Positions 8,124 through 15,138 of a stretch of DNA of 64,000 nt are shown one piece after another. The notes beneath the pieces were generated by a model. The model worked only from the letters and a program-made list of their open reading frames with translations, made no database searches and had not been told where the DNA came from. The stretch is from Candidatus Fusicatenibacter intestinigallinarum. GTDB lineage: Bacteria > Bacillota > Clostridia > Lachnospirales > Lachnospiraceae. Position 1 is the first letter of the stretch, and every line of letters starts with the position of its first letter. The DNA is taken from NCBI GenBank assembly GCA_019119555.1, contig DWWU01000006.1, forward strand, positions 29,294-93,293. Reading direction: 5' to 3'. The translations under genes were made by a program, and so were the position numbers.

Positions 8124-8286
8124 AGTATAAGCCACGATAAATACCTTATTGTTTCGGTGAGGATGCTTTTTCGAGAGTACAGTTGTAAAAACGCAGGCGT
8201 AGCGGGCTACGCTGAGGCTTTTACAACTGTGCTATCGGGAAAGCAGACCAGCGAAACATATGGTTATTTATCGCGGCTTATACTAG
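8124..8286 (+). ncRNA. Candidate rod-shaped structured RNA in fabV leader
   Basis: The 163-nt segment folds on itself over nearly its whole length. The outer stem pairs AGTATAAGCC with GGCTTATACT and continues through CGATAAATA/TATTTATCG. The next stem is TGTTTCG/CGAAACA. Then TGCTTTTTCGA pairs with TCGGGAAAGCA (including G-T wobbles) and AGTACAG with CTGTGCT. The inner stem is CAGTTGTAAAA/TTTTACAACTG, and the tip is GCGTAG-CGGG-CTACGC. The wobble pairs suggest selection on RNA rather than a simple DNA palindrome. It does not match any riboswitch, 6S or SRP pattern I know. It lies between the FabT-like operator and the fabV ribosome binding site. Confidence 0.55.
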
Positions 8287-8347
8287 AAGCAGGAAAAACA
8301 GTTCTGCCGGATGGGCGGCTGCAGGAAAAATATAAAGGAGGCCAATT

Positions 8348-9514
8348 ATGGTAATCAGTCCAAGAGTCAAAGGGTTTATCTGCATCACGGCTCATCCCGA
8401 CGGATGCAGAGAGAATGTCAGAAGACAGATCGAGTATGTGGAGAAAAACGGAAAAATGGAAAACAGTCCGAAAAATGTTCTGATCATCGGAGCATCCACG
8501 GGCTACGGTCTTGCGTCCCGGATCGCGCTTGCGTTCGGAGGCGGTGCGAATACGCTGGGAATCATGTTTGAGAAGAGTGCGACGGCTACCAGAACGGCGA
8601 CTCCTGGCTACTATAACACGGAGGCCTTTGAGGCGTTCGCGAAAGAGAAGGGGCTGTATGCGGAGACGATCAACGGCGATGCGTTTTCCGTGGAGTGCAA
8701 GGAGAAGACGATTCAGAAGATCCGTGAAGATCTGGGGAAAGTTGATATGGTGATTTACAGCCTTGCGGCTCCCCGCAGAACCACTCCGGACGGACAGACG
8801 TATACGTCGGTTCTGAAACCGGTGGGAGAAGCTTTCACCAATCTTTCCTGGAACGCAAAGGACAACAGTCTGACTACCGTAACTCTGGAACCGGCCAATG
8901 AGGAAGAGATTGCGGCTACGGTTAAGGTTATGGGCGGCGAAGACTGGATGGACTGGATCGAAGCGCTGCATACGGCGGACGTCCTGTCTGAGGATGCGGT
9001 GACTGTGGCCTACTCCTACATCGGGCCGGAGCTTACATATCCGATTTATAAAGACGGAACGATCGGAAGGGCGAAGAAGAATCTGAAGGAATGTTCCGAC
9101 CGGATGAACGAAAAATATCAAGGTCAGGGAATCCGCTCCTATGTTTCCGTCAACAAGGCGGTTGTCACGCAGGCCAGCGCGGCGATTCCGGTGGTTCCGC
9201 TGTATTTCATGATTCTGTATAAGGTGATGAAAGAGAAACATCTGCATGAAGGCTGCATCGAACAGATGGATCGTCTGTTCCGCAGAAAACTCAGCGGAAG
9301 TCAGGTGGAACAGGATAACGGGGGATTTATCCGCATGGATGACTGGGAACTGCGCGAGGACGTGCAGGCGGCGGTGATGGACGCCTGGAACAGGATCACG
9401 ACCACAGAACTGTCCGAGATTGCCGATGTGGACGGATACTGGGAGGACTTCTACCATATGTTCGGATTCCATTTCGACAATGTGGACTATGACAGGGACG
9501 TTCCGCTTGTTTAG
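8348..9514 (+). CDS. fabV: Trans-2-enoyl-ACP/CoA reductase FabV
   Basis: A 388-residue FabV/TER-type NAD(P)H-dependent enoyl reductase, catalysing the last reduction in the fatty acid elongation cycle or, for crotonyl-CoA, in butyrate-type fermentation. The Rossmann motif GASTGYGLASRIA is near residue 49. The active-site Tyr-x8-Lys of the family is seen in IYKDGTIGRAKK near residue 235. Length matches the family (about 390-400). The ATG follows AAAGGAGG. It is a single-gene unit with its own promoter, FabT-like operator and long structured leader, and is closed by a family A hairpin. Confidence 0.95.
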   Translation: MVISPRVKGFICITAHPDGCRENVRRQIEYVEKNGKMENSPKNVLIIGASTGYGLASRIALAFGGGANTLGIMFEKSATATRTATPGYYNTEAFEAFAKEKGLYAETINGDAFSVECKEKTIQKIREDLGKVDMVIYSLAAPRRTTPDGQTYTSVLKPVGEAFTNLSWNAKDNSLTTVTLEPANEEEIAATVKVMGGEDWMDWIEALHTADVLSEDAVTVAYSYIGPELTYPIYKDGTIGRAKKNLKECSDRMNEKYQGQGIRSYVSVNKAVVTQASAAIPVVPLYFMILYKVMKEKHLHEGCIEQMDRLFRRKLSGSQVEQDNGGFIRMDDWELREDVQAAVMDAWNRITTTELSEIADVDGYWEDFYHMFGFHFDNVDYDRDVPLV

Positions 9515-9556
9515 GATGCCTTTCAATTACGCTCCGCTTTTCTGTAACCGCTGCGG

Positions 9557-9584
9557 GTAACAGTTCAGCAGGCTGAACTGTTAC
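9557..9584. repeat. Family A palindromic repeat (near perfect)
   Basis: GTAACAGTTCAGC-AG-GCTGAACTGTTAC, extended on both sides by GCGG/CCGC, gives a hairpin of about 17 bp downstream of fabV that could act as a transcript end. Confidence 0.8.
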
Positions 9585-9614
9585 CCGCGGAGAGGAAAAA
9601 TTTTCTGAAAACAG

Positions 9615-9643
9615 TTGCCTTTCAGGATAAAATTTGTTACTAT
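9615..9643 (+). promoter_or_regulatory. mecA promoter
   Basis: TTGCCT (9615-9620), a 17-bp spacer and TACTAT (9638-9643). The transcript would begin near 9650 and pass through the leader hairpin before mecA. Confidence 0.55.
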
Positions 9644-9692
9644 ATAAATAACAGATTGCCTGATAAAAAAAGATATTGGCCGCACGGCGCAT

Positions 9693-9737
9693 GCCGACAG
9701 GTGATAAACCTGCTGGTAGTGTGTCGGCGGTTTTTTT
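9693..9737 (+). terminator. Leader terminator/attenuator before mecA
   Basis: A GCCGACA/TGTCGGC stem with an internal AGGT/ACCT stem, followed by seven T residues, lies between the predicted promoter and the mecA start codon. A terminator inside a leader suggests attenuation. I do not recognise a ligand-binding fold upstream of it. Confidence 0.6.
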
Positions 9738-9779
9738 GTTGTGACGCAGGCTCCATGTTTTTATATAAAAGGAAACGTG

Positions 9780-9800
9780 CAGACCTGGTTGAGCTGTTAC
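9780..9800 (+). repeat. Family B repeat, 3' end fragment
   Basis: CAGACCTGGTTGAGCTGTTAC matches the last 21 bp of family B. It lies directly upstream of the mecA ribosome binding site. Confidence 0.45.
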
Positions 9801-9813
9801 GGAGGCGGATGAT

Positions 9814-10578
9814 ATGAATTTTAAAAAAGTTGACAGCAGTACCATTAAATGTTATGTTTCGAACGAGGAGCTGGAAGCATATGGAATTACCGTGGAGGAA
9901 TTGACGACAGACAAGAGTAAGGCACGTAAATTTATCAATTATCTTCTTGGCCTTGCCAGAGAAGAGATCGGCGAAATAGAGATTAATTCCATGATGACGA
10001 TACAGATCCAGATGGTTCGGGACAAAGGACTGCTTCTGACTATCACCAGTAATTTCTGGTCGGAACTCCCGCGGGAACTGAAGGAATCGCTGATTGAAAG
10101 TATGGAAGAACATCTGCATCAGATTATGAAAGAGACGGAAAACGGTGAGAAAGCAGAGCAGGAGCAGATGCTTGAGGGATTTCTGGAACGGCTGCGGAGC
10201 GGCGAAGACGGCGAACAGGAAGAGGAAAGTCAGGAAGAACAGACAGAGAGTACGGAATCCCAGGATCCGGAGCAGGAAGAAATCGACAGGGCGGTGTTTA
10301 TGTTTCAGTCGCTGGACGACGTCCTGACGCTGTGCAGTCTTTCTCCGGAGAAAAGCAGAATCAGCAGCAGCCTGATGAAGGATCAGGGGAATTATTTTCT
10401 GTATGTCTGGGAGCGGGGAACGGACAGAGAGCCGTTTCACATGTTCTGTATGATTGCGATGGAATACGGAACCCTTTACAGCGCCCAGAAAAGCCGGATT
10501 CAGCTGCTTCAGAAACGCGCGGAGATTCTGATCAAGGAGGATGCAGTCTATAAGCTTCGCGAGATTGCTGCAATATAA
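9814..10578 (+). CDS. mecA: Adaptor protein MecA (ClpC adaptor family)
   Basis: A 254-residue MecA-type adaptor, which delivers substrates to the ClpC protease in Firmicutes. The N-terminal domain (IKCYVSNEELEAYGITVEEL) matches the substrate-recognition half. The central linker (residues about 115-155) is very acidic, rich in Glu and Gln. The C-terminal domain (from about residue 157, AVFMFQSLDDVLTLC) is the ClpC-binding/oligomerisation half, including LYVWERGTDREPFH. GGAGG lies eight bases before the ATG. A long leader with a terminator suggests regulated expression. Confidence 0.88.
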   Translation: MNFKKVDSSTIKCYVSNEELEAYGITVEELTTDKSKARKFINYLLGLAREEIGEIEINSMMTIQIQMVRDKGLLLTITSNFWSELPRELKESLIESMEEHLHQIMKETENGEKAEQEQMLEGFLERLRSGEDGEQEEESQEEQTESTESQDPEQEEIDRAVFMFQSLDDVLTLCSLSPEKSRISSSLMKDQGNYFLYVWERGTDREPFHMFCMIAMEYGTLYSAQKSRIQLLQKRAEILIKEDAVYKLREIAAI

Positions 10579-10581
10579 AAG

Positions 10582-10605
10582 GCAACCGTTTGGCTGGCCG
10601 ATGTA
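10582..10605. repeat. Family A repeat, degenerate
   Basis: GCAACCGTTTGGCTGGCCGA matches one arm and the centre of family A, with the second arm decayed. It sits 3 bp after the mecA stop codon, in tandem with the copy at 10614. Confidence 0.5.
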
Positions 10606-10613
10606 AAGACAAA

Positions 10614-10641
10614 GCAACCGTTCGGCTGGCTGAACTGTTGC
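10614..10641. repeat. Family A palindromic repeat
   Basis: GCAACCGTTCGGC-TG-GCTGAACTGTTGC, 32 bp after the start of the previous copy. Confidence 0.75.
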
Positions 10642-10672
10642 AATGTAAAAGAACAGACAGAGACGGCGCGCC

Positions 10673-10727
10673 GCCGCAGATACGTGCGCAAATGGCAGGT
10701 ATCCGTGGCTGTGCGTCGTTTTTTTTT
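10673..10727 (+). terminator. Weak terminator between mecA and chromate transporter genes
   Basis: GCCGCAGATAC pairs with GTATCCGTGGC (one mismatch, one wobble), and nine T residues follow after a short gap. The stretch up to the next gene otherwise holds only two repeats and a promoter. Confidence 0.4.
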
Positions 10728-10810
10728 CGGCGTCGGGCGGACGTCAGCCGCGCAGCGGTGCGGGCCGCGACAGATAGCCCCTTTTTATGACTGATATAGA
10801 GGATACCTAT

Positions 10811-10839
10811 TTTACTTCCGTCCATACAGTGAGTATAAT
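10811..10839 (+). promoter_or_regulatory. Promoter of chromate transporter operon
   Basis: TTTACT (10811-10816), a 17-bp spacer and TATAAT (10834-10839), 45 bp before the start codon. Confidence 0.6.
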
Positions 10840-10884
10840 TGGAACTGAAAAAGATCGGATATGTCGGGGGCGGAGGAAGTTAAA

Positions 10885-11454
10885 TTGGAAAAAAAGAGTA
10901 CTGTGCTGAAAAAACTGTTTCTGTCGACGCTGAGCCTCAGTGCGTTTACTTTTGGCGGGGGCTATGTGATCATTTCTCTGATGAAGACGAAATTTGTCGA
11001 TGAGCTTCACTGGATCACGGAGGACGAAATGCTGGATATGACAGCGATTGCCCAGTCCTCACCGGGGGCGATTGCGGTGAACGGCGCTATTGTCGTCGGA
11101 TATAAGCTGGCGGGAATTCCGGGTGTGCTGATTTCGGTGCTGGGGGCGATTCTTCCGCCGATGGTAATTCTGTCTGTGGTGTCGCTGTGCTACGATGCGT
11201 TTATCTCAAACCCGGTCATCGCGGCGCTGCTGAAGGGAATGGAATCCGGAATCGGCGCCGTGATCGCGTCTGTTGTATGGGATATGGCCGCGGGAATTGT
11301 GAAGCAGAAAAGCGTTTTCTCCATCGCAGTTATGGCGGGAAGCTTTCTGGCCTGTATGGTCTGGAAGGTAAATGTGGTGTTTATCATTCTTGCGGCTGCG
11401 GCTCTGGGCGTCTTCCGGACGCTGTGGGCTGAGAAAAGGGGGAAACGGAAATGA
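10885..11454 (+). CDS. Chromate transporter (ChrA) half-size subunit 1
   Basis: A 189-residue half-length chromate ion transporter family protein. The family signature is clear: FTFGGGYVIISLM near residue 22 and AQSSPGAIAVNGAIVVGYKLAGIPG near residue 57, with five or six hydrophobic segments. I choose a TTG start at 10885 because GGAGGA lies seven bases before it; an ATG at 10861 has no ribosome binding site. It overlaps the next gene by 4 bp (ATGA). The two short proteins together equal one full-length ChrA, probably forming a heterodimer. The substrate could be chromate, sulfate or another anion. Confidence 0.87.
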   Translation: MEKKSTVLKKLFLSTLSLSAFTFGGGYVIISLMKTKFVDELHWITEDEMLDMTAIAQSSPGAIAVNGAIVVGYKLAGIPGVLISVLGAILPPMVILSVVSLCYDAFISNPVIAALLKGMESGIGAVIASVVWDMAAGIVKQKSVFSIAVMAGSFLACMVWKVNVVFIILAAAALGVFRTLWAEKRGKRK

Positions 11455-12011
11455 TTTATCTTCAGCTTTTTTTCAGCTTTCTTCAGATCGGAGCGTTCAG
11501 CTTCGGAGGAGGCTATGCGGCAATGCCGCTGATCCAGGCAGAGATTGTGGACGGGCATCAGTGGCTGACTGCTTCCGAATTCACCAATCTTATCACAATT
11601 TCGCAGATGACGCCGGGACCGATCGCGGTCAATGCGGCGACGTTTGTGGGAACGCAGATTGCCGGCCCTGTGGGAGCGGTTGTGGCCACTCTGGGATGTA
11701 TTCTTCCCTCCTGCCTTTTTGTGACGGCGCTTGCTTACATTTATACAAAATATCGGAAGCTGGATCTGCTGCAGGGCGCGCTGGGGGCGCTCCGGCCTGC
11801 GGTTGTGGCACTGATTGCACAGGCCGGGATTGATATTCTGATCACTGCGTTTTTCAGAAGCGGAGCTGCGGAACTGATCCCGGGAAACGTGTCGGTGCGG
11901 GCGATCGTATGGTTTGTTCTGGGTTTTGTCCTGCTCAGAAAAACAAAGCTGGGACCGGTGCCGGTCATGATTCTGTGCGGAGTGCTGGAGGCTGCGGCCT
12001 CGATGTTCTGA
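11451..12011 (+). CDS. Chromate transporter (ChrA) half-size subunit 2
   Basis: A 186-residue second half of a split ChrA-type transporter. It has the paralogous signatures FSFGGGYAAMPLIQ near residue 17 and SQMTPGPIAVNAATFVG near residue 50, then hydrophobic segments to the C-terminus. Translationally coupled to subunit 1 through ATGA. Such tandem short-chain pairs are common in clostridia, and anion export is the family function. No adjacent chromate-responsive regulator is visible. Confidence 0.88.
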   Translation: MIYLQLFFSFLQIGAFSFGGGYAAMPLIQAEIVDGHQWLTASEFTNLITISQMTPGPIAVNAATFVGTQIAGPVGAVVATLGCILPSCLFVTALAYIYTKYRKLDLLQGALGALRPAVVALIAQAGIDILITAFFRSGAAELIPGNVSVRAIVWFVLGFVLLRKTKLGPVPVMILCGVLEAAASMF

Positions 12012-12056
12012 GACCTGTCCTGCGAAGCCGCCGCACGGCCGGAACTTATGAATTTG

Positions 12057-12084
12057 TAACAGTTCAGCTGGCTGAACTGTTATA
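12057..12084. repeat. Family A palindromic repeat (consensus-like)
   Basis: Contains CAGTTCAGCTGGCTGAACTG flanked by GTAA and TTAT, the copy closest to the consensus in this window. It lies downstream of the chromate transporter operon. Confidence 0.8.
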
Positions 12085-12254
12085 CGTATTTTCCAATTGC
12101 GTCGGAAAATATTCTGCAGATTGCAGAAAAACGTGATATAATGTACGGGTATATGAAAAATCAGACAAAAAGACCGCCGGCTGCGGCGGAGTGACGGCGG
12201 CAGTCTGCCGCCGGAAGGCTCCGGCAGCGGCGAGAAAATGGAGGGAGAGTATCT

Positions 12255-12641
12255 ATGGCCAGCAAGAGACTGAAAAAAAAGAAACAGGCTGCAGCGGTTC
12301 TTCAGAAACGGACGGAACCGGAAAACGGCGCTGTGAAAACAGAAAGGCCCGGGGAAACAAGGGAACAGACACCGGAGGAAGAAACAAAGCAGGGAATTTG
12401 TTTTCAGATAGAGACGGATTTGAAAAAGGAGAGCGAAGAGATGAAAACTATGAACTTCTATATTCAGTGGAACGGAAAAGAATTCTGTCAGGCGGATATT
12501 GTGGAGCAGATCCAAAAGCAGTGGGAGGCCATGGGAAATACGGCGGAGAGTCTCGAAAAGCTGAATATTTATCTGAAGCCTGAGGAATCCAGAGCGTATT
12601 ATGTGGCAAACGAGTCTGTGCAGGGCTGTGTAGAACTGTAA
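12255..12641 (+). CDS. DUF6465-like small protein
   Basis: A 128-residue protein. The N-terminal 60 residues are charged and repetitive (Lys, Glu), likely disordered. The C-terminal 60 form a small domain (FYIQWNGKEFCQADIVEQIQ ... LNIYLKPEESRAYYVANES) resembling Lachnospiraceae DUF6465 proteins. A TATAAT at 12137-12142 could be its -10 box, and GGAGGGAGAG precedes the ATG. Function unknown. Confidence 0.6.
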   Translation: MASKRLKKKKQAAAVLQKRTEPENGAVKTERPGETREQTPEEETKQGICFQIETDLKKESEEMKTMNFYIQWNGKEFCQADIVEQIQKQWEAMGNTAESLEKLNIYLKPEESRAYYVANESVQGCVEL

Positions 12642-12712
12642 AACTGCCGTGCGGCCGCGATTTGAAGGGAGGAACCTGTAACTGCCGGGGTCGGACAGCT
12701 GCAGGGATTTTT

Positions 12713-13222
12713 TTGTATATCAGAGAAGCGCAGGAGCGGGATATTCCGTATCTGATGGAAATATATAATTACGAGGTGGAACATACGACCGCGACGTTTG
12801 ATGTGCATCCCAGGACGCTGGAGGACAGGACAGAGTGGTTCCGGCAGCACAATGTGGGAAATCATCCGTTGTTTGTCGCGGAGGAGGACGGGAGAGCCGT
12901 CGGATATGCGAGCTTTTCCACTTACCGGAGCCTGGAAGCCTACCATGACACTGTGGAGCTCTCCGTGTATGTGGATCACGGTTACCGCCGCCGGGGGATC
13001 GCAGACAGCCTGCTGAGACATATACTTGCCTGGGGAAGGGCAAGAGAGGACGTCCATATGGTTATTTCCGTGATTTCCGGGGAAAATGAGACCAGTGTAC
13101 ATCTTCATGAAAAATTCGGGTTTGCGTATGCGGGAACGATCCGTGAGGCAGGAAAGAAGTTTGGCAGATACCTGGATATTGTAAACTACCAGCTGGTTTT
13201 CCATAATGGTTCAGCTGACTGA
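12713..13222 (+). CDS. GNAT-family N-acetyltransferase (phosphinothricin acetyltransferase-like)
   Basis: A 169-residue GNAT acetyltransferase that would transfer acetyl from acetyl-CoA to a small-molecule amine. The fold begins YIREAQERDIPYLMEIYN and carries the acetyl-CoA loop VDHGYRRRGIADSLL and FGFAYAGTIREAGKKFGRYLD, typical of the phosphinothricin acetyltransferase subgroup. No ATG fits. A TTG at 12713 preceded by AGGGA is the most natural start; an upstream TTG at 12662 would add residues outside the fold. The last codons and stop lie inside a family A repeat, so the C-terminus (HNGSAD) is repeat-encoded. Confidence 0.8.
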   Translation: MYIREAQERDIPYLMEIYNYEVEHTTATFDVHPRTLEDRTEWFRQHNVGNHPLFVAEEDGRAVGYASFSTYRSLEAYHDTVELSVYVDHGYRRRGIADSLLRHILAWGRAREDVHMVISVISGENETSVHLHEKFGFAYAGTIREAGKKFGRYLDIVNYQLVFHNGSAD

Positions 13223-13230
13223 ACGGTTAT
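13203..13230. repeat. Family A palindromic repeat overlapping a gene end
   Basis: ATAATGGTTCAGC-TG-ACTGAACGGTTAT. It provides the last six codons and the TGA stop of the acetyltransferase gene. Confidence 0.75.
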
Positions 13231-13342
13231 ACCGGTTTTCTGTGAAAGAGTAAGTTCAGGGTTGCAATGTCCAGGGGAATTGCTTTAAAATATTTGTATA
13301 CAAAAAGCAAAAGGATAACTGCGATACAGATGGAGGGCGGAA

Positions 13343-14224
13343 ATGAAACTGAGAGCGCTTGCTAAGATTAATCTGGGGCTGGACGTGACGGGTAAGCGGC
13401 CGGACGGCTACCATGAGGTACGGATGATCATGCAGAACATCCAGATGTTTGACCAGCTGGAAATGGAAAAATCCGGCCAGCCGGGAATCAGGATCGAGAC
13501 GAATCTGTCTTTCCTGCCATGCAATGAGAACAATCTGGTTTACCGGGCGGCAGATTTGCTGATGAAAGAGTTTGATATCAGGGAGGGCCTGAACATCCGG
13601 CTGAGCAAATTTATTCCGGTGGCTGCGGGAATGGCGGGAGGAAGCTCCGACGCGGCTGCGGCGATGGTCGGGGTCAACCGCATGTTTCAGCTGGGGCTCT
13701 CCACCAGGGAACTGATGGACCGCGCGGTAAAGATCGGAGCGGATGTGCCCTACTGTGTGATGCGGGGAACGGCTCTCGCGGAAGGAATCGGGGAGAAGCT
13801 GACGAAGCTGCCGCCGATGCCGTTCTGTTATGTGCTGATCGGAAAGCCGGGAATCAATGTGTCGACAAAATTCGTCTATGGAAATCTGGACCTGAAGAAA
13901 ATAGAACAGCATCCGGATATTGATGGAATCCGGAAAGCGATCGAGCAGAAGGATCTGAGAGGGATCGCCGCAAAAATGGGGAATGTACTGGAGACGGTTA
14001 CCTGTCCGGCGTATCCGGTGATTGATGAGATTAAGGCGCTGATGCTCCGGAAAGGAGCGCTGAATGCGATGATGAGCGGCAGCGGACCTACGGTATTCGG
14101 CCTTTTTGACAACAAAGAGACGGCGCAGAAAGCCTGCGACAGCCTTCGGGAAAGCGGGTTGGCAAGACAGATGTTTCTGACGACGATCTCCGAAAGCGGC
14201 GGGAGAACAGGAGGAAACCGGTAA
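13343..14224 (+). CDS. ispE: 4-diphosphocytidyl-2-C-methyl-D-erythritol kinase
   Basis: A 293-residue GHMP-superfamily kinase that phosphorylates CDP-methylerythritol in the MEP isoprenoid pathway. Visible signatures are KINLGLDVTGKRPDGYHEV at the N-terminus, the ATP loop PVAAGMAGGSSDAAAAM near residue 92, and the C-terminal MMSGSGPTVFGLF near residue 245. Length matches IspE. GGAGGGCGG precedes the ATG. It is followed 92 bp later by a GntR regulator in the same direction. Confidence 0.96.
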   Translation: MKLRALAKINLGLDVTGKRPDGYHEVRMIMQNIQMFDQLEMEKSGQPGIRIETNLSFLPCNENNLVYRAADLLMKEFDIREGLNIRLSKFIPVAAGMAGGSSDAAAAMVGVNRMFQLGLSTRELMDRAVKIGADVPYCVMRGTALAEGIGEKLTKLPPMPFCYVLIGKPGINVSTKFVYGNLDLKKIEQHPDIDGIRKAIEQKDLRGIAAKMGNVLETVTCPAYPVIDEIKALMLRKGALNAMMSGSGPTVFGLFDNKETAQKACDSLRESGLARQMFLTTISESGGRTGGNR

Positions 14225-14316
14225 GAGCGCCATTGCGCTGTCTCGTGGAAACTGTGGCGACAAGGAAGTTCAGCGGCTGAATGGCCGTCGGAAGAGTGAA
14301 AGGAAGGTAGATCAGG

Positions 14317-14997
14317 ATGAAGATGGAAGATTATCAGTTTCTCCCTCTGAGAGACGTGGTATTCAACACGCTGCGTCAGTCGATCCTGCGCGGCGAACTG
14401 AAGCCGGGGGAGCGGCTGATGGAGATCCAGCTGGCAAATCAGCTGGGGGTATCCCGGACGCCTATCCGGGAAGCGATTCGAATGCTGGAACTTGAGGGGC
14501 TTGTGATTATGATTCCCAGAAAGGGCGCCCAGGTGGCACAGATTACAGAGAAGGATCTGAACGATGTTCTGGAAGTCCGGCTGGGACTGGAGGAGCTGGC
14601 GGCCCGGTTCGCCTGCGAGAGAATCCGTTCGGAAGCACTGGGGGATCTGTACCAGGCGTCGCGGAAATTTGAGTCTCTTCTGGAAACTGACGATCTGCAG
14701 GCTCTGGCAAAGGCAGATGTGGATTTCCACGATATTATTTATAAGGCCACGGACAATGCGAGGCTGGTGCAGCTTCTGAACAATCTGCGGGAGCAGATGT
14801 ATCGTTACCGGATCGAATATCTCAAGGACGTCAAAGCGCGCCGATCCCTTGTGGAGGAGCACGATGCCCTTTGGAAAGCTCTGAAGGAGCGGAACCTGGA
14901 GCATGCCCAGGTGATTATCCGCGAGCATATCGAGAGACAGCAGAAAAATATTGTCCACAATATTTCCCACGAGGACAGCCAGAAGGCTCCGCAGTAA
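14317..14997 (+). CDS. GntR-family transcriptional regulator (FCD domain)
   Basis: A 226-residue FadR/FCD-type GntR regulator. The N-terminal winged helix has GELKPGERLMEIQLANQLGV followed by SRTPIREAIRMLELEGLV (residues about 28-70). The C-terminal all-helical FCD effector domain includes FHDIIYKATDNARL and HIERQQKNI, with the His and Asp pattern used for metal or carboxylate ligands. The stop codon lies within a strong terminator. The regulated genes cannot be read from the sequence. Confidence 0.88.
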   Translation: MKMEDYQFLPLRDVVFNTLRQSILRGELKPGERLMEIQLANQLGVSRTPIREAIRMLELEGLVIMIPRKGAQVAQITEKDLNDVLEVRLGLEELAARFACERIRSEALGDLYQASRKFESLLETDDLQALAKADVDFHDIIYKATDNARLVQLLNNLREQMYRYRIEYLKDVKARRSLVEEHDALWKALKERNLEHAQVIIREHIERQQKNIVHNISHEDSQKAPQ

Positions 14998-15010
14998 GCG
15001 GAGCCTTTTC
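14983..15010 (+). terminator. Intrinsic terminator of the ispE-GntR unit
   Basis: AAGGCTCCGC / GCGGAGCCTT with a 5-nt loop followed by TTTTCC. The 5' arm overlaps the last codons of the GntR gene. Confidence 0.85.
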
Positions 15011-15071
15011 CTATATTCAGGGACAGGCGGCCGCCGGATACATATTTCTGAAAAACCCGGGTATGCTATCC

Positions 15072-15099
15072 GTAACTGTTCAGATGGCTGAACGGCTGC
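15072..15099. repeat. Family A palindromic repeat
   Basis: GTAACTGTTCAGA-TG-GCTGAACGGCTGC, between the GntR terminator and the germination operon. Confidence 0.7.
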
Positions 15100-15138
15100 C
15101 GGCGGAATGGGCAGGAAGGCTCCCGATGCAGGAGGAGA

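Noticed and set aside
8124..8286. 6S RNA, SRP RNA or a known riboswitch
   Set aside because: The rod lacks a large central bubble, the SRP S-domain loop and any conserved aptamer core that I can recognise.
9693..9737. PreQ1, fluoride or ZTP riboswitch before mecA
   Set aside because: None of the conserved core sequences of these aptamers is present; only a terminator hairpin can be supported.
10861..10884. ATG start for chromate transporter subunit 1
   Set aside because: No ribosome binding site; GGAGGA is correctly placed for the TTG at 10885 instead.
14265..14288. Another family A copy between ispE and the GntR gene (AAGTTCAGC-GGCTGAATGGCC)
   Set aside because: Only the inner part matches and the outer arms are lost; too degenerate to list as a feature.
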